DNA of 64,000 nucleotides from Neorhizobium huautlense (GTDB lineage: Bacteria; Pseudomonadota; Alphaproteobacteria; Rhizobiales; Rhizobiaceae). Each line of letters starts with the position of its first letter. Positions within the stretch are counted from its first letter, which is position 1. The translations under genes were made by a program, and so were the position numbers. Of this stretch, positions 1 through 8,510 are shown in pieces. Under the pieces are notes generated by a model. The model ran no database searches, was not told where the DNA came from, and worked only from the letters and a program-made list of their open reading frames with translations. The stretch spans positions 124,001 through 188,000 of the forward strand of contig NZ_JAUSRF010000012.1 of assembly GCF_030811685.1 (NCBI RefSeq), read 5' to 3'.

Positions 1-153
1 TTTGCGTTTTAGAGGTTTAGATGTAACGATGGGCTGTCGAAAGGCGGCTGGTTTCGATAAATCCCAGTGGTTTTATATGCGCAGGTCCGTGGAGGCGCTT
101 TCCATGAGGGCATGGCGATGATCTCTTGATTTGAAATTTTATATGATTCCAAA

Positions 154-816
154 ATGCGAGGCCTGCAGCATATGAGCGATGGAAGAGAGAACGAAGCGGG
201 ACTGAACAAAGGCAAGCGCATCGGTGAATATTTTCAAATAAGTCCGTTTTTTGCTGGTGGATTGCACGGGCTTGAGCTGGAAAATCAAGAAAATCTTGTC
301 AGTTTTCCAATAGTTATGCTTGGCCCTCCCGTAGGTCAGAAGTATGGGTTTGGAGATTTTTCGGAGAAGCCTGTATTGAGGCCTAATAAGAAATCTTACA
401 AAAACCCACCAAAAGACTTTGAGCAATTTCACTCGTACTGGCTGGTGTCTCGCCGAGTAAAGAGTGTTCTGGAGAAATTTGATCCGGAAAGTGTTTCATT
501 CGTAGAATGTGACGTCTTCCATATAAGTGGAAAGCCGCTCGATCCAGAACACTATCTGTGTGATGTGGTCAGGAAAGTGGATGCTTTGGATGAGGTAAAT
601 TCAAAAGTAGTTCGTGTAGTTGATGGTGATGGTGATCGTTATTCATTGACGGGCGATCAGGAGGTTAATTTTAATATTCAAAAATTGGGAGGTGCGCATA
701 TATTCCGGCAAAATAAAATGACCGGAATATATTGCGATGCCTTTTTGAGAAGAGAGTTTCTGGCCGCTGGTGTCACAAATACGGCGTATTTCAAAGACGT
801 CTCAATCCGAAAATAG
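154..816 (+). CDS. Imm11/DUF1629-like immunity protein
   Basis: A 220-residue soluble protein with no signal peptide or membrane segment. The central part (WLVSRRVKSVLEKFDPESV at about residues 90-110, then YLCDVVRKVDALDE) resembles the DUF1629/Imm11 family, whose members are predicted to neutralise polymorphic or contact-dependent toxins. The gene is visibly AT-richer than its neighbours, as expected for an acquired immunity gene. No toxin gene lies in the visible part; it could be left of the window. The start could also be the ATG at 172, which gives an N terminus MSDGRENE. Family assignment is by recalled motif only. Confidence 0.6.
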   Translation: MRGLQHMSDGRENEAGLNKGKRIGEYFQISPFFAGGLHGLELENQENLVSFPIVMLGPPVGQKYGFGDFSEKPVLRPNKKSYKNPPKDFEQFHSYWLVSRRVKSVLEKFDPESVSFVECDVFHISGKPLDPEHYLCDVVRKVDALDEVNSKVVRVVDGDGDRYSLTGDQEVNFNIQKLGGAHIFRQNKMTGIYCDAFLRREFLAAGVTNTAYFKDVSIRK

Positions 817-919
817 CCCTTTTAAAGTCCTTGAGGCAGAGGCCCGCATCTTCTCTCGGTTCATCGTACCATTTGTTTGGAATAAAGGTGTCGTGCATTG
901 GCTGGGTCGCACGCGCGGA

Positions 920-1126
920 TTACGCGCCGCCCTGTTCCTGCCGCCGCATCAGATCCCGTTCCGATGCCGTCTCCTCATCCGGTGACGTCCTCTCGTCCTC
1001 GATCTCGACCTTTGCCGCACCGCCACCATCCTGCCAGACCTTTTGGACGGCATTTATGGCCTCGCGTGCGGTTTCGGCTTCGAAGCCTGGGCGGTTGCCA
1101 TCGACTGGCTTGATCTTGAACGACAT
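920..1126 (-). CDS. Small conserved hypothetical protein downstream of response regulator
   Basis: A 68-residue acidic, hydrophilic protein beginning MSFKIKPVDGNRPGFE. The ATG at 1126 is preceded by a good GGAGG ribosome binding site (about 1135-1139), which favours this start over longer readings that run into the response regulator. No signal peptide or membrane segment; the C-terminal half is rich in Glu, Asp and Arg and probably disordered. It follows the kinase and response regulator genes on the same strand with a gap of about 73 bp, so it may share their transcript. Function unknown. Confidence 0.6.
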   Translation of the reverse strand: MSFKIKPVDGNRPGFEAETAREAINAVQKVWQDGGGAAKVEIEDERTSPDEETASERDLMRRQEQGGA

Positions 1127-1199
1127 GGTGCTGACCTCCGGTTTACCGATCACAACAGGGGAGGCAGCGCTTCGGTTCCCGGTGGTGGGCGGACGCCCC

Positions 1200-2138
1200 T
1201 CACATCTCGTGCAGCACATGCGCGGCTTTCACCGCCGCCGAGGCGCGGTTTTCCACGCCGAGTTTCACATAGATCTGTTCCAGATGTTTGTTCACCGTGC
1301 GCGCGGACAAGCCCAGAATATCGGCGATATCGCGGTTGGCCTTGCCCTTGGCGATCCAGAGCAAAACTTCGGACTCGCGCTGGGTCAGCGGAAAATGCTG
1401 GCGCAGAATAGCGTCGTCGGAGCGTTCGCGGGCGGCGGTGAGGCGGAAGAGGAATTCGTCGGCACCGATTGCGCCGAGGAAGGAAAATTGCAGGCTGGCG
1501 GCTTCGGCCGCATTGGCGGTGGGCGAGGGCAGCGAAAAACTGGCATCGCGGGAAAAGCCCGGCTTGCTGCGCTCGGCCATCCAGCCGGCAAGGCGGGTGG
1601 CGACGATTTCGAGGCCTTCGTCACTGCCGGTGGCGGCATTGATCAGCCGGGTTGCCTGCGGCGTCGACCAGTGCACCGCACCCGAGCCACGCGCGGCGAG
1701 CAGGTGTCGGCCGGCGGCATCGAGTGCCACACGGGCGCTCTGGGCCGAACGGGCATTGGACAGGTGGACACGGATACGGGCGCGCAGCTCGTCGATATTG
1801 ATCGGCTTGGTGAGGTAATCGACGCCGCCGCTGTCCAGCGCGTTGACGACATGTTCGGTTTCCGTCAGGCCGGTCATGAAAATCACCGGCACCTGTGCCA
1901 CCGCCCCATGCGCCTTGAGGCGACGGCAGGTCTCAAACCCGTCCATGTTGGGCATGACCGCATCCATCAGCACGAGATCGGGGGTGATGCGCTCGACGAT
2001 GGAGAGGGCGGCCTGTCCCGATGTGGCAATCAGCACCGAAAAACCGGATTGTTCCAGCGCGTCGGTGAGGAAGCCCAGCGCCTCCGGGCTGTCATCGACC
2101 AGAAGCACGATATCGCGGGGCGTTGTCGTGTCAGGCAT
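1200..2138 (-). CDS. Response regulator, REC plus LuxR-type HTH
   Basis: A 312-residue response regulator. The N-terminal receiver domain (about residues 10-125) has the acidic pair VDD, the phosphoacceptor region LVLMDAVMPNMDG and the TKP lysine. The C-terminal LuxR/GerE helix-turn-helix (about 245-305) shows LTQRESEVLLWIAKGKANRD and GLSARTVNKHLEQIYVKLG. A linker of about 110 residues lies between. The ATG at 2138 overlaps the stop of the upstream sensor kinase by 8 bp and has a GAGGAAAA ribosome binding site inside that gene, so the two are translationally coupled and should be cognate partners. It would be a DNA-binding activator or repressor; its targets are not visible. Confidence 0.9.
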   Translation of the reverse strand: MPDTTTPRDIVLLVDDSPEALGFLTDALEQSGFSVLIATSGQAALSIVERITPDLVLMDAVMPNMDGFETCRRLKAHGAVAQVPVIFMTGLTETEHVVNALDSGGVDYLTKPINIDELRARIRVHLSNARSAQSARVALDAAGRHLLAARGSGAVHWSTPQATRLINAATGSDEGLEIVATRLAGWMAERSKPGFSRDASFSLPSPTANAAEAASLQFSFLGAIGADEFLFRLTAARERSDDAILRQHFPLTQRESEVLLWIAKGKANRDIADILGLSARTVNKHLEQIYVKLGVENRASAAVKAAHVLHEM

Positions 2139-5100
2139 GGTCGGTCTTTTCCTCGTCAAAACGGTTCAGGAAGGCCATGTAGCCGGCAATGTCGAAGGCC
2201 TGCACGTAAGCGCCGGCCTGTTCGGCAAAGGGGCGGTTTTCCTCGGTTTTTGCAAGATCGGCAAGCTTGGCTTCTATACCGCGGACATAACCGATTTCAC
2301 CAAGCTGGAGAAGGTCCTGAAGGTGGGCGGGACCGGGGCTTATGATGGCGGCCGGTTTTGGCGCGGGTTCTGCCGGCAGGTCGTCTTCATAGGTCCATGT
2401 CAGGCCGAGATGGACGGCAAGCTTGTCGGCCAGACGCCGGACATTGACCGGCTTGGCGATCGCATCGTTATGGCCATCGGTGCCATCCGGATTGCCGGCG
2501 CCATCACCGATATTGGCCGAGAGCATGACGATCGGCGCCTTCTGTTCCAGTTCGCGCAGTTTGGCGACCAGTTGCCAGCCGTTCATGCCGGGCATGGAGA
2601 TGTCGACCAGAAACAGGTCCGGCTTGACGCCTTCGATCAACGTCAGGCATTCCGGGCCGCTTGCCGCCGTCAGCACGACGAAATCCATCGGGGTGAGCAC
2701 TTCGCGCATCAGTTCGCGATGATCCTCGTTGTCATCGACCACGACGATGGTGCGGCGCGGGCCGGTATAGGAGGTGATCTTCTTTTCCGGTGCCGGCGCG
2801 GTACTGGGTCGGTGCACGGCGGACAGCATTAGACGCACCTTGAAGGTCGAGCCTTCGTCCTTGATGCTCGAAACAGTGATTTCACCGCCCATCGTGTTGG
2901 TCAGAAGCTGGGTGATGGTGAGGCCGAGACCGAGGCCCGGCATGGGACGAACACTGTCCGCTTCTCCGCGCTGAAACGGTTCGTAGATACGGCCTAGATC
3001 CTTTTGAGCGATGCCGCGACCGGTATCGGAAATCGTGAAGGTGGCGACCTGGCTGCGATAGGCGATATCGAACCGCACCGTGCCGTGATCGGTGAATTTG
3101 ATGGCGTTGGACAGCAGGTTGACCAAAATCTGGCGCAGGCGTTTTTCGTCGGTGCGGACATATTGCGGCAGGGTTTTGGCGCGGTCATGGGTGAAGGTCA
3201 GGCCCTTGGCCTGCGCCTGAAGCGAAAACATTTCGACGATCTGGTCGAGAAAATCCTGGATGTTGATCTCGTTGGAATAGACCTGCAGGCGGCCGGCTTC
3301 GATTTTCGAGATGTCGAGCAGGCCGTCGATCAGCCCAGACAGGTGATCGGCGGAACGTTTGATGACTTTGATGGCCGACTGCCGCGGGGCAGGGATGGTG
3401 TCGTCACGCTCGAGAATCTGGGCGTAACCGAGAACGGCATTGAGCGGCGTACGCAATTCGTGAGAGAGGCCGACGACATACCGGCTCTTGGCGCGGTTGG
3501 CGGCCTCGGCAGTTTCCTTGGCGTGCTGGAGGGCGGCGTCGGTCTTTTTGTGCGCGGAGATTTCCTTGAGGAGCAGCGTGTTCTGGCGCGAGGATTCTTC
3601 TTCGGCCACCACCCGGCTGTCATGGGCGAGAACGTAAAACCACGAAACGATGCCGGCCATGATGGCGAAGACGAAAAACACGATGGAGATGGTGCCGTAG
3701 ATGATTTCCGCATTGGCGGGCGCTGCCTCGCCGGCCTGATAGGCGATCATGCCGAGAATGGCGCCCATGGCCGAGATCGAGATGACGGCGGTCGTGGCAT
3801 AACGGCCGAGCCTTGTCGTCAGCTTGGTGATGACCGTTTCGGGCAGAAAAGTGCGGGCGACGGTGCCGACCTGTGTGTTCAGCCGCGCATGCGGTTTGCA
3901 CATGTCGTGGCAGCGGCTGTCGAGCGAACAACAGAGGGAACAGATCGGCGCGGCATAGGCGGGACACCATGCCATGTCCTCATGCTCGAACGGGTGTTCG
4001 CAGATCGAGCAGGTGATCGAGCCGAGAGACGACCAGCTCTTGCGCTGTTTCCGCGCGAGGTAATATTTGCCTTTGGTGGCGAAGGCGATGGCCGGTGAGA
4101 GCAGAAGCGCGATCAGGGTGATGTAGGTCGAAAGCGATGCCCAGAGCGGACCGAACAGGCCGAAATGGGCGGCCAGCGCCACCGTGGCCGAGCCAAACAT
4201 CGCGCCGATGCCGACCGGATTGATGTCGTAGAGATGAGCGCGCTTGAACTCGATGCCTTCGGGTGAGAGGCCGAGCGGCTTGTTGATGAAAAGATCGGCC
4301 GAGATGGTGCAGAGCCAGCTCATGGCGATGATCGAAAAGATGCCGAGCGTTGCTTCCAAAAGCCGGTAGATGCCGAGTTCCATCAACAGAAGCGCGATGG
4401 CGACGTTGAATACCAGCCAGACGACGCGGCCGGGATGGCTGTGGGTGAGGCGCGAGAAGAAATTCGACCACGCCAGCGAACCGGCATAGGCGTTCATGAC
4501 ATTGATCTTCAGCTGCGACACGACGACGAAGGCGGCCATCAGCAGAAGTGTCGCCGTCTCGTTGGGGATCATGTAACCGAAGGCGGTCAGATACATGTGG
4601 GCGGGATCGGCAGCTTCATGCGCCGGCACGGCAGTCGAGAGCGTCAGAACGGCAAGGAACGAACCGGCCAGCAGTTTTGGCACGCCGACCACCACCCAGC
4701 CGGGGCCGGCCAGAAACACCGCAAGCCGGTGCCGCCATTTCTGCATGCCTTCAGGAGGAAGAAAGCGCAAGAAATCGACCTGTTCGCCGATCTGCGGCAT
4801 CAGCGCCAGAATGACGGCGGAGGCCGCGCCGAATTCCACCAGATCGAAAGGGGCGGCGCCGCCGACCTCGCCGTTGGAATGGCCGATGCCGGCAAAGGCG
4901 CGCCAGAGATCGAATTTTTCCCAATCCAGAAACGCGATGAACACGAAGGGCAGGATGTTGAGGACGATCCAGAAGGGCTGCGTGAGAAGCTGGAAACGCG
5001 AGATCAGCTGCACGCCATAGATGACCAGCGGGATCACCACCACGGCGCTGATGATGTAACCGATCCATGGCGGAATGCCGAAGGCAAGTTCCAGCGCGCC

Positions 5101-5514
5101 GGTCATGATCGAGGCCTCGATCGCAAACAGCATGAAGGTGAAGCTGGCATAGATCAGAGATGTGATGGTCGAGCCGATATAGCCGAAGGATGCACCGCGC
5201 GTGAGCAGGTCGATATCGACCCCGTGGCGGATGGCATAACGGCTGATCGGCAGGCCGACGAGCAGCATGACGATGGCGGCGGCGATGATGGCGAAGAATG
5301 CATTGGTCGTGCCGTAGGACAACGTGATCGTGCCGCCGATGGCTTCCAGCGCCAGAAACGAGATGGCGCCGATGGCGGTCTGCGAAATGCGGCTGGAGGA
5401 AAATCGGCGGGCGCTTTTGGCGGTGAAGCGCAGCGCGTAATCTTCCAGCGTCTGGTTGGCCACCCAGCGATTGTATTCGCGCCGGACCGGAATGATACGT
5501 TGGCGTGCGGCCAT
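2131..5514 (-). CDS. NCS1 permease-like sensor fused to hybrid histidine kinase
   Basis: An unusual 1127-residue protein. Residues of about 40-480 form a multi-pass membrane region resembling NCS1 nucleobase/cytosine/allantoin permeases, including the motif TRGASFGYIGST. A cytoplasmic cysteine cluster follows, with eight Cys between about 502 and 540 in a zinc-finger-like spacing. Then come two more membrane segments (about 565-630), a short coiled coil, and a HisKA domain with SHELRTPLN (His685). The HATPase has the N box NLLSNAIKF and the glycine boxes GRGI and GLGLGL. A C-terminal receiver has phosphoacceptor Asp971 in LFLVDISMPGMNG. The likely role is to sense, and perhaps transport, a purine- or ureide-like solute and to signal to the overlapping response regulator. 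The ligand is inference from the transporter family and the nearby urea and pyrimidine genes. Confidence 0.88.
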   Translation of the reverse strand: MAARQRIIPVRREYNRWVANQTLEDYALRFTAKSARRFSSSRISQTAIGAISFLALEAIGGTITLSYGTTNAFFAIIAAAIVMLLVGLPISRYAIRHGVDIDLLTRGASFGYIGSTITSLIYASFTFMLFAIEASIMTGALELAFGIPPWIGYIISAVVVIPLVIYGVQLISRFQLLTQPFWIVLNILPFVFIAFLDWEKFDLWRAFAGIGHSNGEVGGAAPFDLVEFGAASAVILALMPQIGEQVDFLRFLPPEGMQKWRHRLAVFLAGPGWVVVGVPKLLAGSFLAVLTLSTAVPAHEAADPAHMYLTAFGYMIPNETATLLLMAAFVVVSQLKINVMNAYAGSLAWSNFFSRLTHSHPGRVVWLVFNVAIALLLMELGIYRLLEATLGIFSIIAMSWLCTISADLFINKPLGLSPEGIEFKRAHLYDINPVGIGAMFGSATVALAAHFGLFGPLWASLSTYITLIALLLSPAIAFATKGKYYLARKQRKSWSSLGSITCSICEHPFEHEDMAWCPAYAAPICSLCCSLDSRCHDMCKPHARLNTQVGTVARTFLPETVITKLTTRLGRYATTAVISISAMGAILGMIAYQAGEAAPANAEIIYGTISIVFFVFAIMAGIVSWFYVLAHDSRVVAEEESSRQNTLLLKEISAHKKTDAALQHAKETAEAANRAKSRYVVGLSHELRTPLNAVLGYAQILERDDTIPAPRQSAIKVIKRSADHLSGLIDGLLDISKIEAGRLQVYSNEINIQDFLDQIVEMFSLQAQAKGLTFTHDRAKTLPQYVRTDEKRLRQILVNLLSNAIKFTDHGTVRFDIAYRSQVATFTISDTGRGIAQKDLGRIYEPFQRGEADSVRPMPGLGLGLTITQLLTNTMGGEITVSSIKDEGSTFKVRLMLSAVHRPSTAPAPEKKITSYTGPRRTIVVVDDNEDHRELMREVLTPMDFVVLTAASGPECLTLIEGVKPDLFLVDISMPGMNGWQLVAKLRELEQKAPIVMLSANIGDGAGNPDGTDGHNDAIAKPVNVRRLADKLAVHLGLTWTYEDDLPAEPAPKPAAIISPGPAHLQDLLQLGEIGYVRGIEAKLADLAKTEENRPFAEQAGAYVQAFDIAGYMAFLNRFDEEKTDHA

Positions 5515-5639
5515 GCCTAAAAACTAGCGCCTATAATGGAGTGGCTTATGATTGGGCATTTTTGACTGTAGCGCGTTGTTTGGCAAGCTGCATGCAACCG
5601 TAATCGCGATTTTCCGACGCTTAATCGTGGTTGCAACGG

Positions 5640-6584
5640 TCAGCCCATGAGGCCGATCAATGCCAGATAGAGGCTGACCGTCACCACTGACAGGACCGTC
5701 GAGGTCAGGATGACGTTGGATGTGACGCTTGCTTCGCGCTTGTAAAATTCCGCCAGCATGAAGGAGCCGGTGCCGGTGGGCAGCGCCGCCAGCAGCACGG
5801 CGGCGTGGGTGAGATGCGGTGGCAGATCGAAAATCAGAGCGGCAAACATCCATGTTACAGCAGGCTGGAGGATAAGCTTGAAGCTGGTGAGCAGGGCTGC
5901 CGATTTGATGTCGCGTTCCGAGCTTTCGCGTTGTGCCGCCAGAAACAGGCCGAGCGCCACCAGCGCGCAAGGGGACGCCGCGCCGCCGAGCAGTTTCAAG
6001 AATGTTTCGGCGGGAACCGGGATGGTCAGGCCGCAGACCGGGATGATGGCGCCGATGACGGGTGCGATCAGCAGCGGATTGCGGATCAGCGAACTGCCGA
6101 CCTTGATGAACAGTTTTGTCCGGCGTTTTTCGGTCTGTAGTCCAGTTTCGATGAGGATGATGGCGACCGCAAAAAGCACGCAGACGGTGATGATGGTGGC
6201 GATCAATGTCGGCGCGAGCGCTGCCGGGCCGAGTGCTGCGGCCGCCAGAGGAAAGCCGACAAAGCCGGTATTGGCGTAGGCCGCATTCAGGCCGTCGATC
6301 GTGGCATCGGCCAAAGGCCTTGGCCGGCGCAGGCGGAAAAGAATGGTCACGACAAAGACGATGAACGCGCCGAGCGTAAAGGCGGCGATGAAGCCGGGCT
6401 GCCAGACATCGGTCCAGCGGGCGTTTGCGGTAATGTCCACCAACAGGGCCGGCAGGGCCAGATAGACGACAAAACGGTTGAGTTCGCTGGTTGCATTGGG
6501 GCCGAGCGCACCGATGCGGCGGGAAAGCCAGCCGGTAAAGATCAGCGCAAAAATGGGAAGAACGACAGTCAGTGTGGCAAGCAT
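5640..6584 (-). CDS. AEC family transporter (auxin efflux carrier superfamily)
   Basis: A hydrophobic protein of 314 residues from the chosen start (MLATLTVVLPIFALIF), with about ten membrane segments. It has AEC-family features such as the LNRFVVYLALPALL region and YANTGFVGFPL. Members export or take up small organic acids such as malate or malonate in bacteria; the substrate cannot be read from sequence. An upstream ATG at 6641 would add 19 polar residues before the first helix and is less likely. It is divergently transcribed from a LysR regulator about 100 bp away, the usual arrangement for a regulator and its target. Confidence 0.85.
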   Translation of the reverse strand: MLATLTVVLPIFALIFTGWLSRRIGALGPNATSELNRFVVYLALPALLVDITANARWTDVWQPGFIAAFTLGAFIVFVVTILFRLRRPRPLADATIDGLNAAYANTGFVGFPLAAAALGPAALAPTLIATIITVCVLFAVAIILIETGLQTEKRRTKLFIKVGSSLIRNPLLIAPVIGAIIPVCGLTIPVPAETFLKLLGGAASPCALVALGLFLAAQRESSERDIKSAALLTSFKLILQPAVTWMFAALIFDLPPHLTHAAVLLAALPTGTGSFMLAEFYKREASVTSNVILTSTVLSVVTVSLYLALIGLMG

Positions 6585-6666
6585 GATGGGGACCGGAGCA
6601 AGAAATTCTGCGCCCGGTCTAGTCCTCGCGATCAATTCCATCCAATACTGATTTTCGTCTCAATTC

Positions 6667-6681
6667 ATACCGGATCGGTAT
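6667..6681. promoter_or_regulatory. Probable LysR binding site (T-N11-A inverted repeat)
   Basis: ATACCGGATCGGTAT is an inverted repeat with 6-bp arms ATACCG/CGGTAT and fits the LysR consensus T-N11-A (T68 to A80). It ends immediately before the ATG of the lysR gene at 6683 and lies in the divergent promoter region with the AEC transporter, so it could serve autorepression and target control. Confidence 0.55.
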
Positions 6682-6682
6682 C

Positions 6683-7558
6683 ATGATCGACATCAGGCAG
6701 ATGCGTTATTTCGTGGCGCTGGCGGAAACCCTGCATTTCGGGCGGGCCGCCGAGCGGCTGCATATCAGTCAGCCGCCGCTCAGTCGGCAGATTGCGGCGC
6801 TGGAAGCAGAGCTTGGCGTGACGCTGCTTGAGCGCCATTCGCGGCAGGCGGTGCTGACCTATGCCGGCCGCCGGTTTCTGGAGGATGCGCGTGCCGTCAT
6901 CGCCAATTTCGATCAGGCTTGCCGCAATGCCAAGCTGGCCGAACATGGGGATCTTGGCGAAATCTCCGTTGGGTTCATGATGCATGCGGCCTATACCGTG
7001 CTGCCGGGGCTGACGCGGCGTTACGTCAACGCCCATCCGGGCGTGCATCAGGAACTGCGCGAAGTGGTGCCGGGCGGGCTTGCCGATGCGGTGCTGAAGG
7101 GCCGTTTCGATGCGGCGATCATGTTCAATCCGGGTTTCGTGCGCGGGCTGGAAACGGAGATCATTCATCACGAAAAGCTCTGCCTTGTGATGCCGGTGGG
7201 TCACGTTCTGGCGGAACAGGCGATCGTTTTGGCAAAGCAGCTGGATGGCGAACCGCTGATCGGCGTGCCGATGGATGTGGCGCCGGTTCTGCGAAAAGCG
7301 ATCACCAATTATTGCCACGCCGCCGGTTTTGCGCCGTCCTTTCGGCTGGAAGTGGAATTGCAGCAGACGATCGTCAGCCTTGTCGCGGAAAAGCTCGGCA
7401 TTGCGCTGGTGCCGCAGTCGATGGAACGGCTCGGCCTGCCCGATGTGGTGTTCAGGCCGCTGGAAGATGCACCGGTCATCCAGCATGTGGTGGCGTGGCG
7501 GCCGGGAAACCTCAATCCGGCACTGCCGCCGTTCCTGGCCGAGGCGCGGGCCGGGTAA
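6683..7558 (+). CDS. LysR family transcriptional regulator
   Basis: A 291-residue LTTR. The N-terminal winged helix-turn-helix (residues 1-60) starts MIDIRQMRYFVALAETLHFGRAA and contains RLHISQPPLSRQIAALE. The effector-binding domain (about 90-290) has the family pattern GEISVGFMMHAAYTVLPGL. It is divergent from the AEC transporter gene and probably controls it. The ATG sits directly against the inverted repeat at 6667-6681, leaving little room for a leader, so binding there would also block its own expression. The inducer is unknown. Confidence 0.93.
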   Translation: MIDIRQMRYFVALAETLHFGRAAERLHISQPPLSRQIAALEAELGVTLLERHSRQAVLTYAGRRFLEDARAVIANFDQACRNAKLAEHGDLGEISVGFMMHAAYTVLPGLTRRYVNAHPGVHQELREVVPGGLADAVLKGRFDAAIMFNPGFVRGLETEIIHHEKLCLVMPVGHVLAEQAIVLAKQLDGEPLIGVPMDVAPVLRKAITNYCHAAGFAPSFRLEVELQQTIVSLVAEKLGIALVPQSMERLGLPDVVFRPLEDAPVIQHVVAWRPGNLNPALPPFLAEARAG

Positions 7559-7638
7559 ACATCGGGCAGCGACAATATCGCTTGCTATTTCGCGCGGATA
7601 AGCGGCTATCCTTAAACGTCAAGATGAGGAGACACGCC

Positions 7639-7767
7639 ATGGCCAAGGGTCAGGTACGCAGCAACAAGGAAGTGCGCAAACCCAAGAAGGACAAGGTTGC
7701 CGCAAAGGCGGCCCCGACCTTGGGTTCGCAGGTCAAGCAGGCCGAGAGCGACGACAAGAAAAAGTAG
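7639..7767 (+). CDS. Small Lys-rich hypothetical protein
   Basis: A 42-residue, strongly basic protein (MAKGQVRSNKEVRKPKKDK ... SDDKKK). The ATG is preceded by GATGAGGAGA, a good ribosome binding site 7-10 nt upstream, which supports translation. No domain is visible; such short Lys-rich proteins are common in rhizobia and are usually annotated as hypothetical. It stands alone between the LysR gene and a convergent DUF1801 gene. Confidence 0.6.
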   Translation: MAKGQVRSNKEVRKPKKDKVAAKAAPTLGSQVKQAESDDKKK

Positions 7768-7868
7768 TCTTGCAACTGGGCCCGCCGGCCTCTTTGGGTT
7801 GACCGACAATGTGTTTCGCAGCGGCGGGCATTCATGCAGCCGTTGCGAAGCTGATTGTTTTCGTCTTT

Positions 7869-7879
7869 CCCCCCCCCCC
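7869..7879. repeat. Homopolymer tract of 11 cytosines
   Basis: Eleven consecutive C in the intergenic space between the Lys-rich small gene and the DUF1801 gene, about 13 bp past the stop of the latter. It is the only homopolymer this long noticed in the window. It could be a slippage-prone site or an assembly-length uncertainty; it does not interrupt a recognised gene. Confidence 0.8.
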
Positions 7880-7891
7880 GGGTTCGCCAAA

Positions 7892-8305
7892 TCACATCTT
7901 TTCGCCCGGCAGTTTTGCGGCCTGTTTCACCCATTCGGTCAGCGGTTTCTCGAAATCGTCGCCCTCACGGATATGGAAATAACGGGTCTCGGCATGTTTC
8001 GATGCTTCCGGCGGCATCGGGTCGAGTGACGTGCCGCGAAAGAAGGCGATCTTGATGTATTTGTCGAAGCAGTGAAGGTTCATGAACCACAGGTCGGTCT
8101 CGGTGCCGTAAAAGGGTGAGTTCCATTTCACCGCCTTGACCACACCCGGAACGGTGTTGGTGACGATCGCGTCGATGCGGCGGCCCGCTTCGCTTTTCCA
8201 GCCCGGCATGGCGGCGATATAGGCCTTGACCGGCTCCTCGCCATACCCCTTGGCGATCTGCGGATTGCCGCCCGACAGCAGGACCGGCTTTTTGGTCTCC
8301 GTCAT
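7892..8305 (-). CDS. DUF1801 domain protein
   Basis: A 137-residue soluble protein whose central part (MPGWKSEAGRRIDAIV, VKWNSPFYG, FDKYIKIAFFRG) is characteristic of DUF1801/YdhG-type small proteins. Their biochemical role is not established; the fold resembles iron-chaperone-like YdhG proteins. The ATG at 8305 (MTETKKP) has a strong GGGAGGAG ribosome binding site and is preferred over a start five codons upstream. It is monocistronic and divergent from urtA. Confidence 0.8.
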   Translation of the reverse strand: MTETKKPVLLSGGNPQIAKGYGEEPVKAYIAAMPGWKSEAGRRIDAIVTNTVPGVVKAVKWNSPFYGTETDLWFMNLHCFDKYIKIAFFRGTSLDPMPPEASKHAETRYFHIREGDDFEKPLTEWVKQAAKLPGEKM

Positions 8306-8510
8306 GTTCTCCTCCCACATTGATCATTGGGCAGGGTATCATTGCGGCGCGCCGTAACCAATCCATGCGCCAAACCACCATTTCTCCCCCTGCGGCTACG
8401 TCATTTTGCGTATTCTTGTTTGCGGTGCAGCGGCCGATAGTCCCCTTAAGCAGGAGTTAACAAGAGGCTTTGCCCACCCTGCTTGAACGAACAAGAAGAG
8501 GGGTTCGACC

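Noticed and set aside
732..2345. A 537-residue open frame on the plus strand opposite the response regulator
   Set aside because: It is a mirror frame of the response regulator gene: no domain is recognisable and composition is typical of antisense shadows in GC-rich DNA.
8321..8510. NtrC site or sigma-54 promoter upstream of urtA
   Set aside because: I looked for GC-N12-GC paired TGGC/TTGC elements and NtrC dyads and found no convincing match.
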